Assembly: GCA_026929865.2 (NCBI GenBank)
Contig: CM049398.1
Coordinates: 14,155,001 to 14,219,000, forward strand
DNA from: Hyperoplus lanceolatus
Lineage: Eukaryota > Chordata > Actinopteri > Uranoscopiformes > Ammodytidae
Reading direction: 5' to 3'
Length of the DNA: 64,000 nucleotides
The notes under the pieces are model-generated. The model saw only the letters and a program-made list of their open reading frames with translations, was not told the DNA's origin and ran no database searches. The position numbers and the translations under genes were made by a program. Below, one piece after another: positions 51,086 through 63,440 of this stretch; position 1 is the first letter of the stretch; each line of letters opens with the position of its first letter.

Positions 51086-53635
51086 CTGCATGGACAGTGT
51101 GTTTATTCAGATGTATACAGGCTGGCTAGTTTCCCCCCACACTTTACTTACTTACTTACTTACTTACTAGTGCACCAGTGCACTGTAATACAAACACTTG
51201 GGGAACTATTAACTATTAGATGCACATAAAGGAGTTTTCTCCACTGGAAGGACATTGTATCCCATTTCGCTCCAGTGACACCCTAGAGGCCTCAACATTC
51301 TCCTATATTTCCCTCTGAAATGTATTGAAAGTGGTGAAAGAAGAAAATATTAGTAAAGTCCATGTATCTAATAGCCTATTTGTACAACAGTAGCCTTCTT
51401 GAGTAAATGTACATGGTTACATTCCAGTACTGGCTGATCACAAAATGCTAAGTTTTTAGTTTTCCTTCATCCATTTTCATAATCAATGAAGAGATCTCAA
51501 CGTCCAAAGATCATGGCCGGGACATTGTCGGCCATGGGGACAATAGTGAGCTGCTTTACCTCCATTCCTCAACTCAGTAGTTTTGCTATGTAGCCCTGCC
51601 CCTTAATATTAGAATACAAAACATAAAAGCACTAAACTGATGCTTTAAAACTAGACATGACACAACAACCCTCCTAGAACCTGTATTTAGGCCATCCTCC
51701 TGTCAGTATATTGTGCTTTAGGGGATACTTTCACCAGTGTAGGGCGCTAAAAAAAAATCCCCCAAATGCAAATGAAACAATCCAAACTGTTATATAACAT
51801 TTGATGAGCAATTATAAAAAAGACATTTGTTAACTTTAAGGCTTCACAAGTAACAATCAACAATGGTGGAAATTAAAAAAGAACATTTATTCAAGTACAT
51901 TACTAATTACATTTTTTTTAAACTTTTTTACTCAACTACATTTGTCTGAAAACTGCAGTTACCTTGCATATTAATATTTTTAATATAAAAGCATTTGAGG
52001 AGTTTATGAAAGTTTTAAAAGGGAAAGTTGTGCTCTTCCATAGAATAAGAATTACTTTGTTAGCCGTTCTAACAAATAACTTCTTCGTTCTAACATAGTT
52101 TGAAGACAGATATCAATCCAAAAGGGTTGAATCCTTGGACACGAAGAAACACTATTGAGACTAGTTTCCACTGAAGATAGTCAGGAAATGTGGTTTCGAA
52201 GAATTTTCATGTTGTACTGTGGGAAGCCCATGGAAATTTCCATGTGAAACTGGATCTTGCAATATGTGATCATATGTTGAAATTATGAAAAAGTAATTGG
52301 GGGTTTCCTCTATGGGCAACAGTGTACGAAGTACTACACATCAATAATAATCAGTAAAAGTAATTTGTAATACTGCATATAGTGTACCACTCTGAGAGGG
52401 GCCAGCTTGCTGCATGAGTGCTCCTTCTACAACTTTCAGTACTTACAATTTTCAATGCATGATTTGACTTGAATATTAGTGTTGATCATTTTAATTGCAT
52501 TTTAGTCAATGGTGAGAACTTCTACCACCACTGTGTGAGTGATGTGCACAGTGCAAGTACAAGCAGACTCTGGGAGAATTGAAAGTTTAACCACACCTAT
52601 AAATAAATGCCAGATTATAACCCAGTACGTCATTTAAGAAGCGTCAAGGAAACTGAAATAGGTCAATACCTCAAAAAAAGAAATAAAGGATATGTAGTTC
52701 AACACCAAGAATTTGTTTGAGATATGTTACTGAGATTGGGGTGGTTCCCTAAAACAAAAACTAAAAAATCCAAGTGGGTCAGAGATCATCATGTTATATG
52801 ACAAACACTGGGATTGGTTTACCATTTACAGTACAGCACGCAAGAGTTGTGTCCTGATGTGGCCTTAATAAGAAAAGAGAGAGAGAGAGACAGGAAGCTC
52901 CTCCTATGTTACTGTTAAGACATATTATGATACTGCTGATAGTGTGCATGGTCTAATTACAGTCAATACCTGTGGCTGAAAGAAATCAATTGTGAGATGA
53001 CACAACAACAAAAAAGGCAATACTTTTTGGTTAATTTGATCCTTTAAAAAGGCAACACGCAATAAAGTCAGGAGAAGTTAGATTTCATAAGTCTATATAC
53101 AAATAAAATGTACGTATACCAAAACACAAAAAAAGTAGAGTTGACAATAACATGTAACATATAATAGAAAAAACTAATATGTTAGTTTATCCAGAAGTGT
53201 CTGCAACTACATTTATGGCCAATAGGAAATGCCGGATTACAACTTTAAACCATTTGTTTTTTGCAAGTTTCATATTTCAAGATGTGCAATATTAAGAAGA
53301 GCGAACATCTCAATTCATTTTGGCCTTCAAGTTGCCAACTATTCATGATTGTCAACTTGTGAATCATTCTCAGGTATTTTCATGCCCGCACAGGCTGTAA
53401 GGCTGACTCCAAGTGCTGGCAACTCCCTAGAGTGCTATTAAAAATGTGATTATAAATGTTAGATCTTTGCCACCACCAATGACTTTTGAAAAAGTTCAAG
53501 CTAAAGTGCACACTTTTTTAAGAATTAAATGATCGCCAAACAAACGGTTTGACACAAAGTTGATTAAGAGTCAAACAGGTGATCAGTTAGACTCTCTCTG
53601 TATATCTCAGTATGGCAACGCTTACAAACTGGTGG
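51086..53635. other. Intergenic stretch without recognised genes
   Basis: A (TTAC)n tract lies at about 51145-51168. The rest is unique-looking AT-rich sequence without credible ORFs or transposon ends. Confidence 0.6.
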
Positions 53636-53639
53636 TTTT

Positions 53640-54545
53640 TTTTTTTATTAACCTTTATTTATACAGGTAAAATCTCATTGAGACCCAGGGTCTCATTTAC
53701 AAGAGAGACCTGTTCAGGTAGGCATCAGCAGCAACACAAAGTTAGGAGACACAACACAGAACACAAACGGTAAAATAACGCAGTACAAAGGGCAAATAAC
53801 AAGTTAAGTTATGTACAAGTGCAGACCCCCACAGACTGTCTCAACAGCCTTCCTACTAGCAGTCTAAAATCCCCTAAAGAAATAAAACTGGACAGCTTCA
53901 GCCTCTGCTGGAGCTTGTTCCAGGTTGCAGGCGCAGCGTAGGAAAATGCCTTCTTGCCCAGTTCAGTACGGACTGACGGGATGGCAAATGAGATGAAGTC
54001 CAGGGACCGGAGGCTGTGATCGGACTGTTTCCGTGCCAGATACATTGACAAATAAGAGGGGAGCAGTCCGATAATGGATTTATAGATACAAAGATACCAG
54101 TGAGTGGTTCTGTGCATGGAAAGTGAAGACCAGTTTGTGAGAGAGTACAATGTACAGTGATGTGTGAGGGGTTTACAATCAGTTATGAATCTCAAGGCCC
54201 CGTGATATGCGGCATCCAGCAGTTGTAGGGAGTGAGCAGAGGCATTCATATATACAACATCCCCATAATCCAGGAGTGGCAAGAAAGTGGCCGCAAAACA
54301 ATACGTTTTCTGGCTTTAAAAGAGTAACAGGCTCTATTTCTGAAGAAAAACCCCCAGCTTTAACCTCAATTTCTTCAGTAACTGGTCAACATGACATTTA
54401 AAAGAAAGGCTATCATCCACTGTGATGCCTAGATATTTATAAGTGGCCATAGACTCAAGTGGAATACCCTGAGCAGACATAATACAGGGTAGAACAGCAG
54501 GTACCTTCCTTTCAACACTGGCACAGGAGCTCAGAGAAATTCAGG
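53640..54545 (-). mobile_element. LINE 3' end (C-terminal reverse-transcriptase protein and 3' tail)
   Basis: On the minus strand the 54282-53809 frame encodes the typical LINE C-terminal region (ALRFITDCKPLTHHCTLYSL ... ELGKKAFSYAAPATWNKLQ). Sequence just upstream (to about 54545) reads in another frame as the preceding YKYLGITVDDSLSFK-like segment, so the copy is frame-disrupted and 5'-truncated. It ends in a tail with 'gagaccctgggtctcaatgag' on the minus strand and a poly-A run. Likely an L2- or Nimb/Tx1-type fish LINE; clade not settled. Confidence 0.7.
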
Positions 54546-54823
54546 TGGGCAAGAGAATGTATGCGCTATAGCTTAAAGTAATGTTTAAATGGTTCCAACT
54601 ATAAATCTGTTACAAAATGGCAGCCATTTTTATAATTTTTTAATGTTAACAAAGGCTTCCTTCAGATGAAGGGCTGTTAATTGAAGGGTCAAATTATCAC
54701 TTTCATCGGGTTATTAAAGCTACTACGGGTTATCTAGCAACTTCTGGTTCAAGTTTATTTTTTTTTAACTTATTTTATGTTTCAGCTTTATATCTCTTTT
54801 CCATACTATCTCAAGGTAGTCTA

Positions 54824-55165
54824 TAGCCTGACTGGCACCGCCCGCTTACCTACTTCAGCTCAATTTTCATTTCCCTTCAGCAGTCAGTCTGGGTCCGCAG
54901 TATATTTGCGGGTTTTCCTCAACCAGATTTTTGGCTGTCCAATCAGCAAACAGAGGGAGCGGCTCAGAAGCTGGTGCATGACATATGTCACGACCAAACG
55001 TTATGCGATTGGTTGGCAGATCCAGAGTGGCACTGGGCAGATCCAATAGTTTTAAACTTCAACAAACACCTGCCTTCAAGTGAGTAGCGTTTGTCAATTG
55101 AGCGATTCCAGACCTTCTGTACAAATGAAATGAAGTATACGATGTACTGGTATTGGACCAGGCTA
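54824..55165. mobile_element. TAGCCTGG-family inverted-repeat element, copy 3
   Basis: Ends TAGCCTGAC / ACCAGGCTA. Flanking duplication GGTAGTCTA (54815-54823) and GGTAGTCTG (55166-55174), eight of nine identical. Same interior as copies 1 and 2, in the same orientation as copy 2. Confidence 0.8.
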
Positions 55166-55218
55166 GGTAGTCTGTGCCTTTCTTCTTGTAGCCTGTTATG
55201 TTTTTATGGCAAATTAAC

Positions 55219-55424
55219 TCCACTTAAATAGCACTTTTCCATGTTTTTTCACAGACCCATAACGCTACACAACTTTATACAAATTCACCCAATCATTCCT
55301 ACACCGATAGCAGCAGCTACCTTGCCCAGGGATACTTCGACATGTGGCGGGGAGACAGGCGATCAAATCACCGACCTTGCAACCCAGTGAAGGACCGCCC
55401 TACCCGCTTTACCACAGCCGCCCG
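55219..55424 (-). mobile_element. tRNA-derived SINE, second copy
   Basis: On the minus strand it starts cggctgtggtaaagcgggta and carries a degenerate B box (ggtgatttgatcgcc), ctgggcaaggtagctgctgctat and an aaaagtgctatttaagtgga tail. It belongs to the same family as the one at 18169-18449 but lacks a short internal segment. Confidence 0.8.
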
Positions 55425-57600
55425 TATGTAGCTATGTATGTTGTTATTAAGTTGCGCTCTGATTAATTTCAGGAGCAATACTTTTGTAACAATTTTTGAG
55501 TGCTATGATGCACTGTGGCACTACCGCTACCATACATTAGTGACATTTGTGACTTTTATGATTTTTTAAGCTTATTATTATTATTATTATTATTGTTCAA
55601 TTTTTTTCTTTTCTTTATCATTTTCATGGGGCTTGTTGATCTCTGAATGGTCCTCTCCCTATTGCGAAATTCTAATTAAAAGAAGAAAAATAACTCTCTA
55701 ATCTTATCGGATGTTCTGGGTAGCCTTGTGTTATGTACGGGGTTATACAGTATATAGGCTGGGGATGAACTGCATATTTCACTGCAATCTTCCAAAGAGC
55801 CACAAGCCGACATGTTACAAAACCTATAGAGACTAGACACATGTTTTGTCCTTTGATATTTATGTGACTACCATTGTTGTTTCAATGTAAACATCCAAAA
55901 GCGTAGTTCCAAATTGAGAGGATGAAGTTCATTTTCCTTGCGTTTTGTGAGTCAAATGCATGGACACATGAAGGTGTTATGTTTGGTGGCATGGCTTTGT
56001 TGCATAATTAATGCAGTGACTCCTGCACGGTCAAAATCCAAATCCTATTTTCTTTTTTGTTTTTGTTTCAAGCTGAGTCATTATATTTGGATTGTTTAAA
56101 GAACAACATTTGTGTGAACCAGGCATTTAAAAAAGCATGAACAAACACCATCTTTATCCACTCCCTTTTAATACAGAACATTTTGGTTTTTGATTATTGG
56201 TCCTGACCTGAATCTGCCACAGGCCTCTAACAGGCTAGTGTTATCATTTTCCCAAGGGTGACCAGATTTACTGCTTTCGGGTCCGCTTTTTGAAAAAAAT
56301 GTGCCCTGAGTAACACTGATGGCATGTCTTGGAGACAAATACTTATTTAGACAACAAAGGGGACATTAAAACTGGCATTTGACATTGGATATGTCTAAAG
56401 TAATCTAGCAGGCACCTTTTTCAGGCTGTATCCTCACGGTGCATTGTGGCAATGTTCTTTAGGGACCTGCGTTCCTCTGGAGTCCCTTTCCTGTCACGAC
56501 TCTCGACAAAAGACTTTGAATTTTTTTTCTCTCAGATAGGTGTGTCTTTTATTTGACTGTACAAAACAGCACCGCAATTTCCTATTTACAGTTTACAGCC
56601 TGAAGCCATAACAAAAAATTATACATTACAAAACCTGTGCTCTTAAGAACAATAACCAGACTCTTATAACATCACAATATCTTCAAAAGAGGACATCTAT
56701 GATTACATCACTGATCCTGTTCTTTCACAGGCCCAAGAAAAATAAAACATTGTTTGCGTATATGAATTAGGGTTCCTATGCATCGCTCTCTCTGCCCATA
56801 GGCCGGCAGTAGTGTTTTTCCATTGCAAAACATCTTTCGAAGCCATTATACTTTATATAAAGTTATCTGATGCTAGAGCAAATGTGAGATTATGTCTAAT
56901 GCATTACTTGAAGTTAGCTGACTGCTGTAAAGTCAGAATCAAGCTGACGCCCTCCTGGGAAACGTCCACAATTCACTAGAATACACAAGACAGGAAAACT
57001 ATGGATTTCACGATGTTGTCTTTGAAATAAGTGACAGAAAGTGCTTATGATTTAAAAGGCAACACACAACATTATCCACTTCCCTTTTTTAAAGAACCCA
57101 CATTATGCATTGTTGGTTTTAAAGGGAATAAATAGTTTGGAAATATTCATTTGTCTCTCAAGAAAAAGTCCCTTTCAATATCCTTTATCCAGCTTGGAGA
57201 TTTCCTGTCTGAACTCATTGAGGATTGGGATAAACTAGACTGAATAATCTCCACTGAGATCAATACCATCATATTAATAATACAATGGAGTTGCGGACAT
57301 ATGGCATGAGGATAAATCATTTTGAAGTAACCCATCTGACCAAAAACAGGCTGGGGATCATTGGTCAGTCTTTTCTGTGGCACTTTATGCATATTAATCA
57401 CCTGAAAAGGTACATTCATTTCATCTATTGAGTCTTGATTCCATAAAGTGTTACTACAAACGTATAAATGGAATTTTCTTAAATTCATTGGTATTCAAAT
57501 TCAAAATGTATGTCAAATAATCATAGAAATGTTAGGAGATGTTAAAGGCCCAGCTCATGTTACACTTTTGTCTGGGATGTTCCCTCACACGCCCCTGTGG
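55425..57600. other. Intergenic stretch upstream of the zpld1-like gene
   Basis: A (TTA)n tract lies at about 55570-55592. A 113-codon frame on the minus strand at 57147-57488 has no recognisable family or splice context. No gene supported. Confidence 0.55.
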
Positions 57601-57604
57601 AAGC

Positions 57605-57660
57605 GACAATATAAATGGGCAGATCTGGTGGACGATATCAAGACAGACACAAAATGAAGC
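57605..57660 (+). promoter_or_regulatory. Core promoter of the zpld1-like gene
   Basis: A TATA box TATAAAT at 57610-57616 lies about 44 bases before an ATG (57654) and 57 before a splice donor (57667|gtgagg). A GC-rich cacgcccctg word is just upstream. Predicted start near 57640, giving a very short 5' leader. Inference from spacing only. Confidence 0.5.
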
Positions 57661-60600
57661 TGTACAGGTGAGGATAACTTTATCTCTAACTCTTTTAATT
57701 TGATCTTTGTAGTTTGAAACCTTATGTTATATGTGTTTGTAATATAATGTGTGAAACATACTATGTTTTAATGAAAACTATATTATATATTAAAATTAAG
57801 TTGTTAATTTTTTTATTTCAATATCTTACTATACCAACAGTGGAGAAAAATCGGGTTAAAAATAATGTAAATTTGTGTCCTGATTCACTGGATCTTTAGA
57901 TCAAACTTGACAAATGTGATATAATTTGACGCCCATCTGATAGATAGTGCCAGTTCATTTCTTATACTCACACAACATATGTTTATGGGGAAGGACAACT
58001 AGTATATCTTCAATTGTTTCTTGAATTTCTTTTTTTCTCAAAGGTGCAACTGGGTTGAAGGACGATTTATCCTTCTTGAAAATGTAGTCTAAATTATACT
58101 TTTCTTTCAAGTGACTGCTTACTCGGCTTTAGTAACTCTAGATGGTTGATCTTTCCCCTCTGATCCTCCACGATTTAATTCAAAGCAGTTTCTTCTTGAA
58201 AGAAGATGATGAATGCTTTGGTTCCCAATGTTTTGCTGTTTTTCTCAAAGGTCCGTACTCAACACAATGAGGCTGGTCATCCTTGTGTGCCAGCTTGGCC
58301 TCATTCTAAGGACAGAGGCCCAGACACCAGCAGCTTGCATTGAAAGCACTACAAACAGGCCTCCAGGTTTGTGGTATTTTCTTTGATCTGTTATTTAGGT
58401 TTTCTCTTTCCTTGTAGTTTGTTTTACATCCTTCGTTTTCATCTCTTCCAGAAAACTCGGACATACATGTGGTGTGCGGGACTAAATATATGGACCTGAG
58501 CATCTACCTTTGTCCGGTCTACCAATCTCGTTACAATGAGTCTATGTTGGCCCTCAATAATCAGTTCAACACACGAGAGTGTTACGGGGTTGCTGACTTT
58601 AACACTGACCCTCCAGTCTTAAAATTCAGATTCCCCTTAAATGAAAGTGCAATCACATCCTGCAAAAATAATTTTCAGGTATTTTTTTTTCTCTATCTTT
58701 ATTCTATTTTGAATTATGCATTCATTAGAATGATTTTTCCTTAGCATATACTGGAAGATCTCATGCTATGAGCATTATTTAGATATTATAGTACTTACGA
58801 ATATCTTAATAGTGTGGTAAAAGTTGGCTTTTGGTACATGTTGGAGAAATGTTATAGAATACAAAGGATTTTAAAAGCATACTATATTGTTAATTCTCGC
58901 ATCAAATCATTTATATGAAAACTGCTTCCCATTGTCATAATGTACGGAATTGTGAAGCCCACTGCGGCAAATGTCTATTTGGGATATTGGTCTATACAAA
59001 TCAAACTGATTTGATTTGATTTAAACTGATCTCATTGAAATATGTGTTCTTTCTATAGATAACGAATAAAGTTGGCACTGGAGCATTTGCTGACTACTCA
59101 AATGTCCAGTATGTCAACATCTCTGGCTTTATTTCCTCTGAAGATCCCACTCAAGGTATGATCACCTATCTCTCGACGCTCCTGTACCAATTCTCCTGCC
59201 TCTACCCGATGCAGTATCTCCTGAACAACACCCAACTTGCCGTGTGAGTGTTTATATGCGACACCCAGAGTGGCACGTACACTGCGTGTGAAAAAAGCAG
59301 GACAATACAACTTTATAATACAATATGAATTTCGTCTCATTTATTACAGATCAGGTGTAAACCTTGCCATAAGAGACAACAATGGTAGCTTCCTCAGCAC
59401 ACTTAGTATGGAATTATACGAGGTAAGACCTACTCAAAAATTTAGAATTGAAATGAGTATTTTTGTTTAACATTTTATAACTTGACTTTTTCTCACTTTT
59501 CTGTCGAACAGAGTGCTGCGTTCAACAAGATCCTTGTTATCCCACAGACAGGACTCGATCTAAAGACCAAGATTTATGTTGAAGTCAAGGCTACCAATCT
59601 AACAGGAAGGTATTGAAGTGTTCCCAGTTTACTGTAAAGCACAATTTATATTAACAAGAAAAGACACTTTAAATCCACATGACTGTCATCAAAGGTTCAA
59701 CGTGCTGCTGGACAGATGCTACGCGACGGCAGATCCAGATCCAACACTAACAAGATATTATGACCTTTTTGTAGGGTAAGTCACATACTGTATATTTAAC
59801 AAACACTATATTATGTCCACCACTTTCGCCTTGCACTCACACTTGTGCCCCCCCACCCCAGGTGTAACCGTGACCCTCAAACTGTCCTGGATCTCAACGG
59901 GGAGGACCAAAAGGCACAGTTCAACTTTGAGGCCTTCAGATTTCTGGAGCACAAAAATCAGACTCTTTCAGTTTTCTACCTGCACTGCGTTGTCAGACTG
60001 TGTGAGGTTTCTGCCTGTGCTTCACTATTGCCTGTGAGTAGACGACCGGGTTACTTAACAGTCCTAACATCATTTTAAGATACACATTTTCTATTAATGA
60101 AGATAATTCATACATCAATGTTTTGATTGTCCTCATTCATTTTGAACAGAACTGTAATACGAATAGCAGGAGAAGGAGAGAAGCCCATGATGAGTCCATC
60201 AACGCAACTGTCACCTCGCCCCAGTTTATTGTGGGAGATAAAAGCATTGGTAGGTCTTTATTGCAAGATACAACTTAAAGCTGGGTGGAGGATTTGGGGA
60301 GAAAATGGCAGTTGGGATAGAGATTCAGGCTAGCCGTTTCCTCCTGTTTCCAGTAATTATGCTAAGCTAAATGCTCAGCTGTCAGACAACAAGCAGTAGC
60401 TTTAGAAAGCAAATAAGGGTATTTCCCAAAAGGTTAAATTATTTGTTTTAACAGTAAATTTCCTTATTAATGACACAAAAATGTAATCCTTTGAGTCGTT
60501 GACCATAGTTTTGGTTTAATTTTTCAGGCAATCCTCAAACGTTCTCAGCTCCACTCGGTAAGAATCTGCATTATTTTTTATCGTGACGTTCTTTTGGTAC

Positions 60601-60878
60601 ACTGTTACAATGTGTGGAGAGCAACACATTTGTCTTTGATTGACTACTTTGTGGGTCACTCCTTGTTCAGTCAGCCCCTTGCAACACACATTTTTACATA
60701 ATTTACATTATTGTCTGGTATGTTTATGTTTTCCCCTACAGATACCCAAACTGGGAACAACTACAGCAGCCCTGTAGTGGCTGTAATTGTCTGCATCGTC
60801 ATCCTAACAATTGTCCTCCTCGCCATGGGCGCTTACTTTGCGTACTACATCAGACAGAGAAAGCCTTTCATTCAGTAA
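57654..60878 (+). CDS. zpld1-like: Zona pellucida-like domain-containing protein 1-like (ZPLD1 family)
   Basis: ZP-domain glycoprotein; the family forms extracellular filaments, and ZPLD1 is known from the inner-ear cupula. Exons: 57654-57667, 58251-58366, 58452-58678, 59059-59243, 59350-59422, 59512-59609, 59695-59775, 59862-60033, 60150-60249, 60528-60557, 60742-60878. Frame is continuous and gives 410 residues. A second in-frame ATG at 58267 gives 400 and sits directly before a hydrophobic signal peptide (MRLVILVCQLGLILRTEA), so either start may serve. ZPLD1 landmarks: FSCLYPMQYLLNNTQLA, DNNGSFLSTL, CNRDPQTV, FYLHCVVRLCE. A furin-type site RRRRE follows the ZP domain, and a single transmembrane helix (SPVVAVIVCIVILTIVLLAM) precedes the short tail RQRKPFIQ. 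Several N-glycosylation sequons are present. The tail differs from recalled mammalian ZPLD1, so this may be a fish-specific paralogue. Confidence 0.88.
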
Positions 60879-61560
60879 CATGCCCGGACTGAGAATGGAG
60901 TCCCGCCATCTTTCAAACAAACAAACAAACAAACAAACAAACAAACAAACAAACAGTTTAATCCTTCATCATACACAGGATGGCCATTAAGCTACAGAGA
61001 TAGTAAAACAAGTCATGAAACCATATACTCTCATACTATTTAGCTTTTCTATTTTTACAAAAAACATTGTAACAGGAAGGTCAGCAGTAATCTAGGCTTG
61101 AAGCTTTATAATTATTATGAATCACATAGTGTAACAATGTGGAGATGAGGGCACATAACTTGTACAATAATTGTGTATTATAAGTAGGTGTTAGTTTTAA
61201 TCATGCTGTATTAGAAGTATTTAATGAATGCTGTCATCCTTTGTAATAATTAAAAAATTGTGTAGTTTTAAAATGTTTTCCTTAGGAATGATGAAGAAAG
61301 TACATACTCTTTGATGAAACACACCATTAAACTCTTAATGTTGTACCCTTTCGTATATGGCTGATGAGAGGGAATCAGAGAGAGGGCTATCAGGTTGGTA
61401 CAGATGATGTAAAACTGTTGAATATTTGTCAGGTTGGATATTTGTGCAGATTATACAGATCTTAACTGTTTTACTGTCCTCCCCCTGACTGTTTTAAGGA
61501 ATAACTTTTAATTACATTAAAATATGCATTAATAAAAAAGATGATAGTTTGTCTCATAAA
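60879..61560 (+). other. 3' untranslated region of the zpld1-like gene
   Basis: Contains an (AAAC)n tract at about 60917-60955. Candidate polyadenylation signals are ATTAAA near 61515 and AATAAA at 61531-61536. Boundary inferred. Confidence 0.5.
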
Positions 61561-63440
61561 TTCATGGTAAGATATGTATCATTTCCTTTTTGGTATTTTT
61601 ATTCATTACAAGTAGTTTGGTAATATATTATTACAATATTTATGTACAGCAAAATTGTTAAAGGTAAAGGCTCTGAGGGGGCTCCTACATGTTTACCACA
61701 GGTAAGCCTTGTTTCTAAACATACAGAAGCTTTAGGACTTAAAATATTTCACTTGAATGGTAATTATATTTAAACCTGCAATGTTTTGGCCACCTGGGGG
61801 CAGTGAAAACAAGTTCTGAAAAACAAAACCATTTGCATGCTGGTGACACAAATGAAAAAATAAGGGGATAACCAAAGTCATTTAGAGACTTAAGACTTAC
61901 AGCCACAAATGTATATCTAATGATGACACGAAAGGAAAGGAATCATGTTCTCTGGACTTTTAAGGTCAATACAATTTTCCAGGAAATCCGTCAAAAAGCT
62001 GTTGAGATAATGCAATCTCTCATTACCTAAAAGACTGTTTGTTGTTTTGCCGTAGAGACAGAAAGTTGTGGAAACAACCCATCAAGTGTGGGTATTTTGA
62101 CTTAACAAACAATATTTTAAAAATAAGATGCTGAAGGTTCTTCCTTAGTTTCTAGAGGGGGTAATCAAGTGTTCCCAGGGCTCAGTACCCATATTTATAT
62201 GGCACCAAATGGGACGTTAAATTAGTTTCTTTTTCCAGTGGGATGGAAAGTGGAATGCGGTTTTGTTGATTAAATACAGTTGTAAAGTTAACAACACTGA
62301 CTTCATGTTAAAGTAATGATGTATACCTTTACCTGATTGACTCATCTCTACCACTTGCACTCAGTTCAGGTATCTTTTAAGTGAGTTAGCCTAGTTTCCC
62401 TCCTACATATTATCCCATTGAGCCCTGCCCTGGGAACATTGATACGCTCCCGTCCAAGGGCTTTAGCAATGCTTATAGTGTAGCAGCTCTAGAGACGAGA
62501 CGACATCAGTGGATTGGTCCAACACTTTGGTCACGACTGGATTCCCATACAGACATTCATTTTCCTCAGAGGATGAATACTAATGACTCTGCCGATCTGT
62601 TTAGTTTTTATCTAGTGCAATTGGCAAGTAACATTCTGGAACATTTCTAAACATCTACTGTATTAGATTTATTGGCACAACATTTGGTAGTAGGCTAGTC
62701 ATTCATGGTTGACAGACAATTAATTCCACTGGCTAGTTTTACTTTTCTTTTAGTTTTTCTTTTTTAGTTGTCTTTAATCTTAGAAAGACCACTTACAAAT
62801 TCAACAAAGCTATTAGTTCTCATGATGTTAAGCTGGTAATGTATAATGTTTACCACGTTGATCATGGTCGTTTAGCGTGTTAGCATGATAGCATCTGCCA
62901 CCACAAATTACAGCTGAGGCTGATGGGAATGTCATACATTTAGCATGTAATTATTGTTCAAGACTGGAGGACATTGTTGTTCAAGACTGGAGATGAGAAT
63001 TTAAATCTTTAAATTCTTTCAATCCTGAAAGGGGGTATGAATACTTGTACCAAATGTTAAAGCTCACATATTATGCACTTTGCTGTCAATTTTATATGGT
63101 CTAAGTAGTCCCTAATACTTATTTTTTTAGATGTTTGCTGAAAAACCCGTTCAGATTATTTATTGTAGCAAGCCTCTATACCCTGATTGTCCTCTGGTCT
63201 CAGGATGACCTATATTTGTGCGATCTGGCTGGCCCCTCCCACCTCTCTGCCGGGCTTTCTTTATATGTCCATGGGGCTCTCCCACCGTCTCTGCCGTGCT
63301 CTCGCGATACTAGAGAGACACTGCATGAATGCGAACACAGTGTTTACCCAGCCGGAGCTAAGCCATACTTTGAACAGTTTGACATGACCTGACATGATGA
63401 AAACCAGTGAAAACAGTAGCATCAAAGTTTGATTTCTACA
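61561..63440. other. Intergenic stretch after the zpld1-like gene
   Basis: No gene recognised. The segment at about 62870-62995 shares 'tagcatg' words with those near 22230 and 25480 and contains a short direct repeat of 'ttgttcaagactgga'. About 63060-63370 is a more GC-rich block that looks like dispersed-repeat sequence; its open frames on both strands are not supported as genes. Confidence 0.5.

Noticed and set aside
57147-57488. 113-codon minus-strand ORF upstream of the zpld1-like gene
   Set aside because: No recognisable domain, no splice sites or promoter around it, and composition like the AT-rich surroundings.
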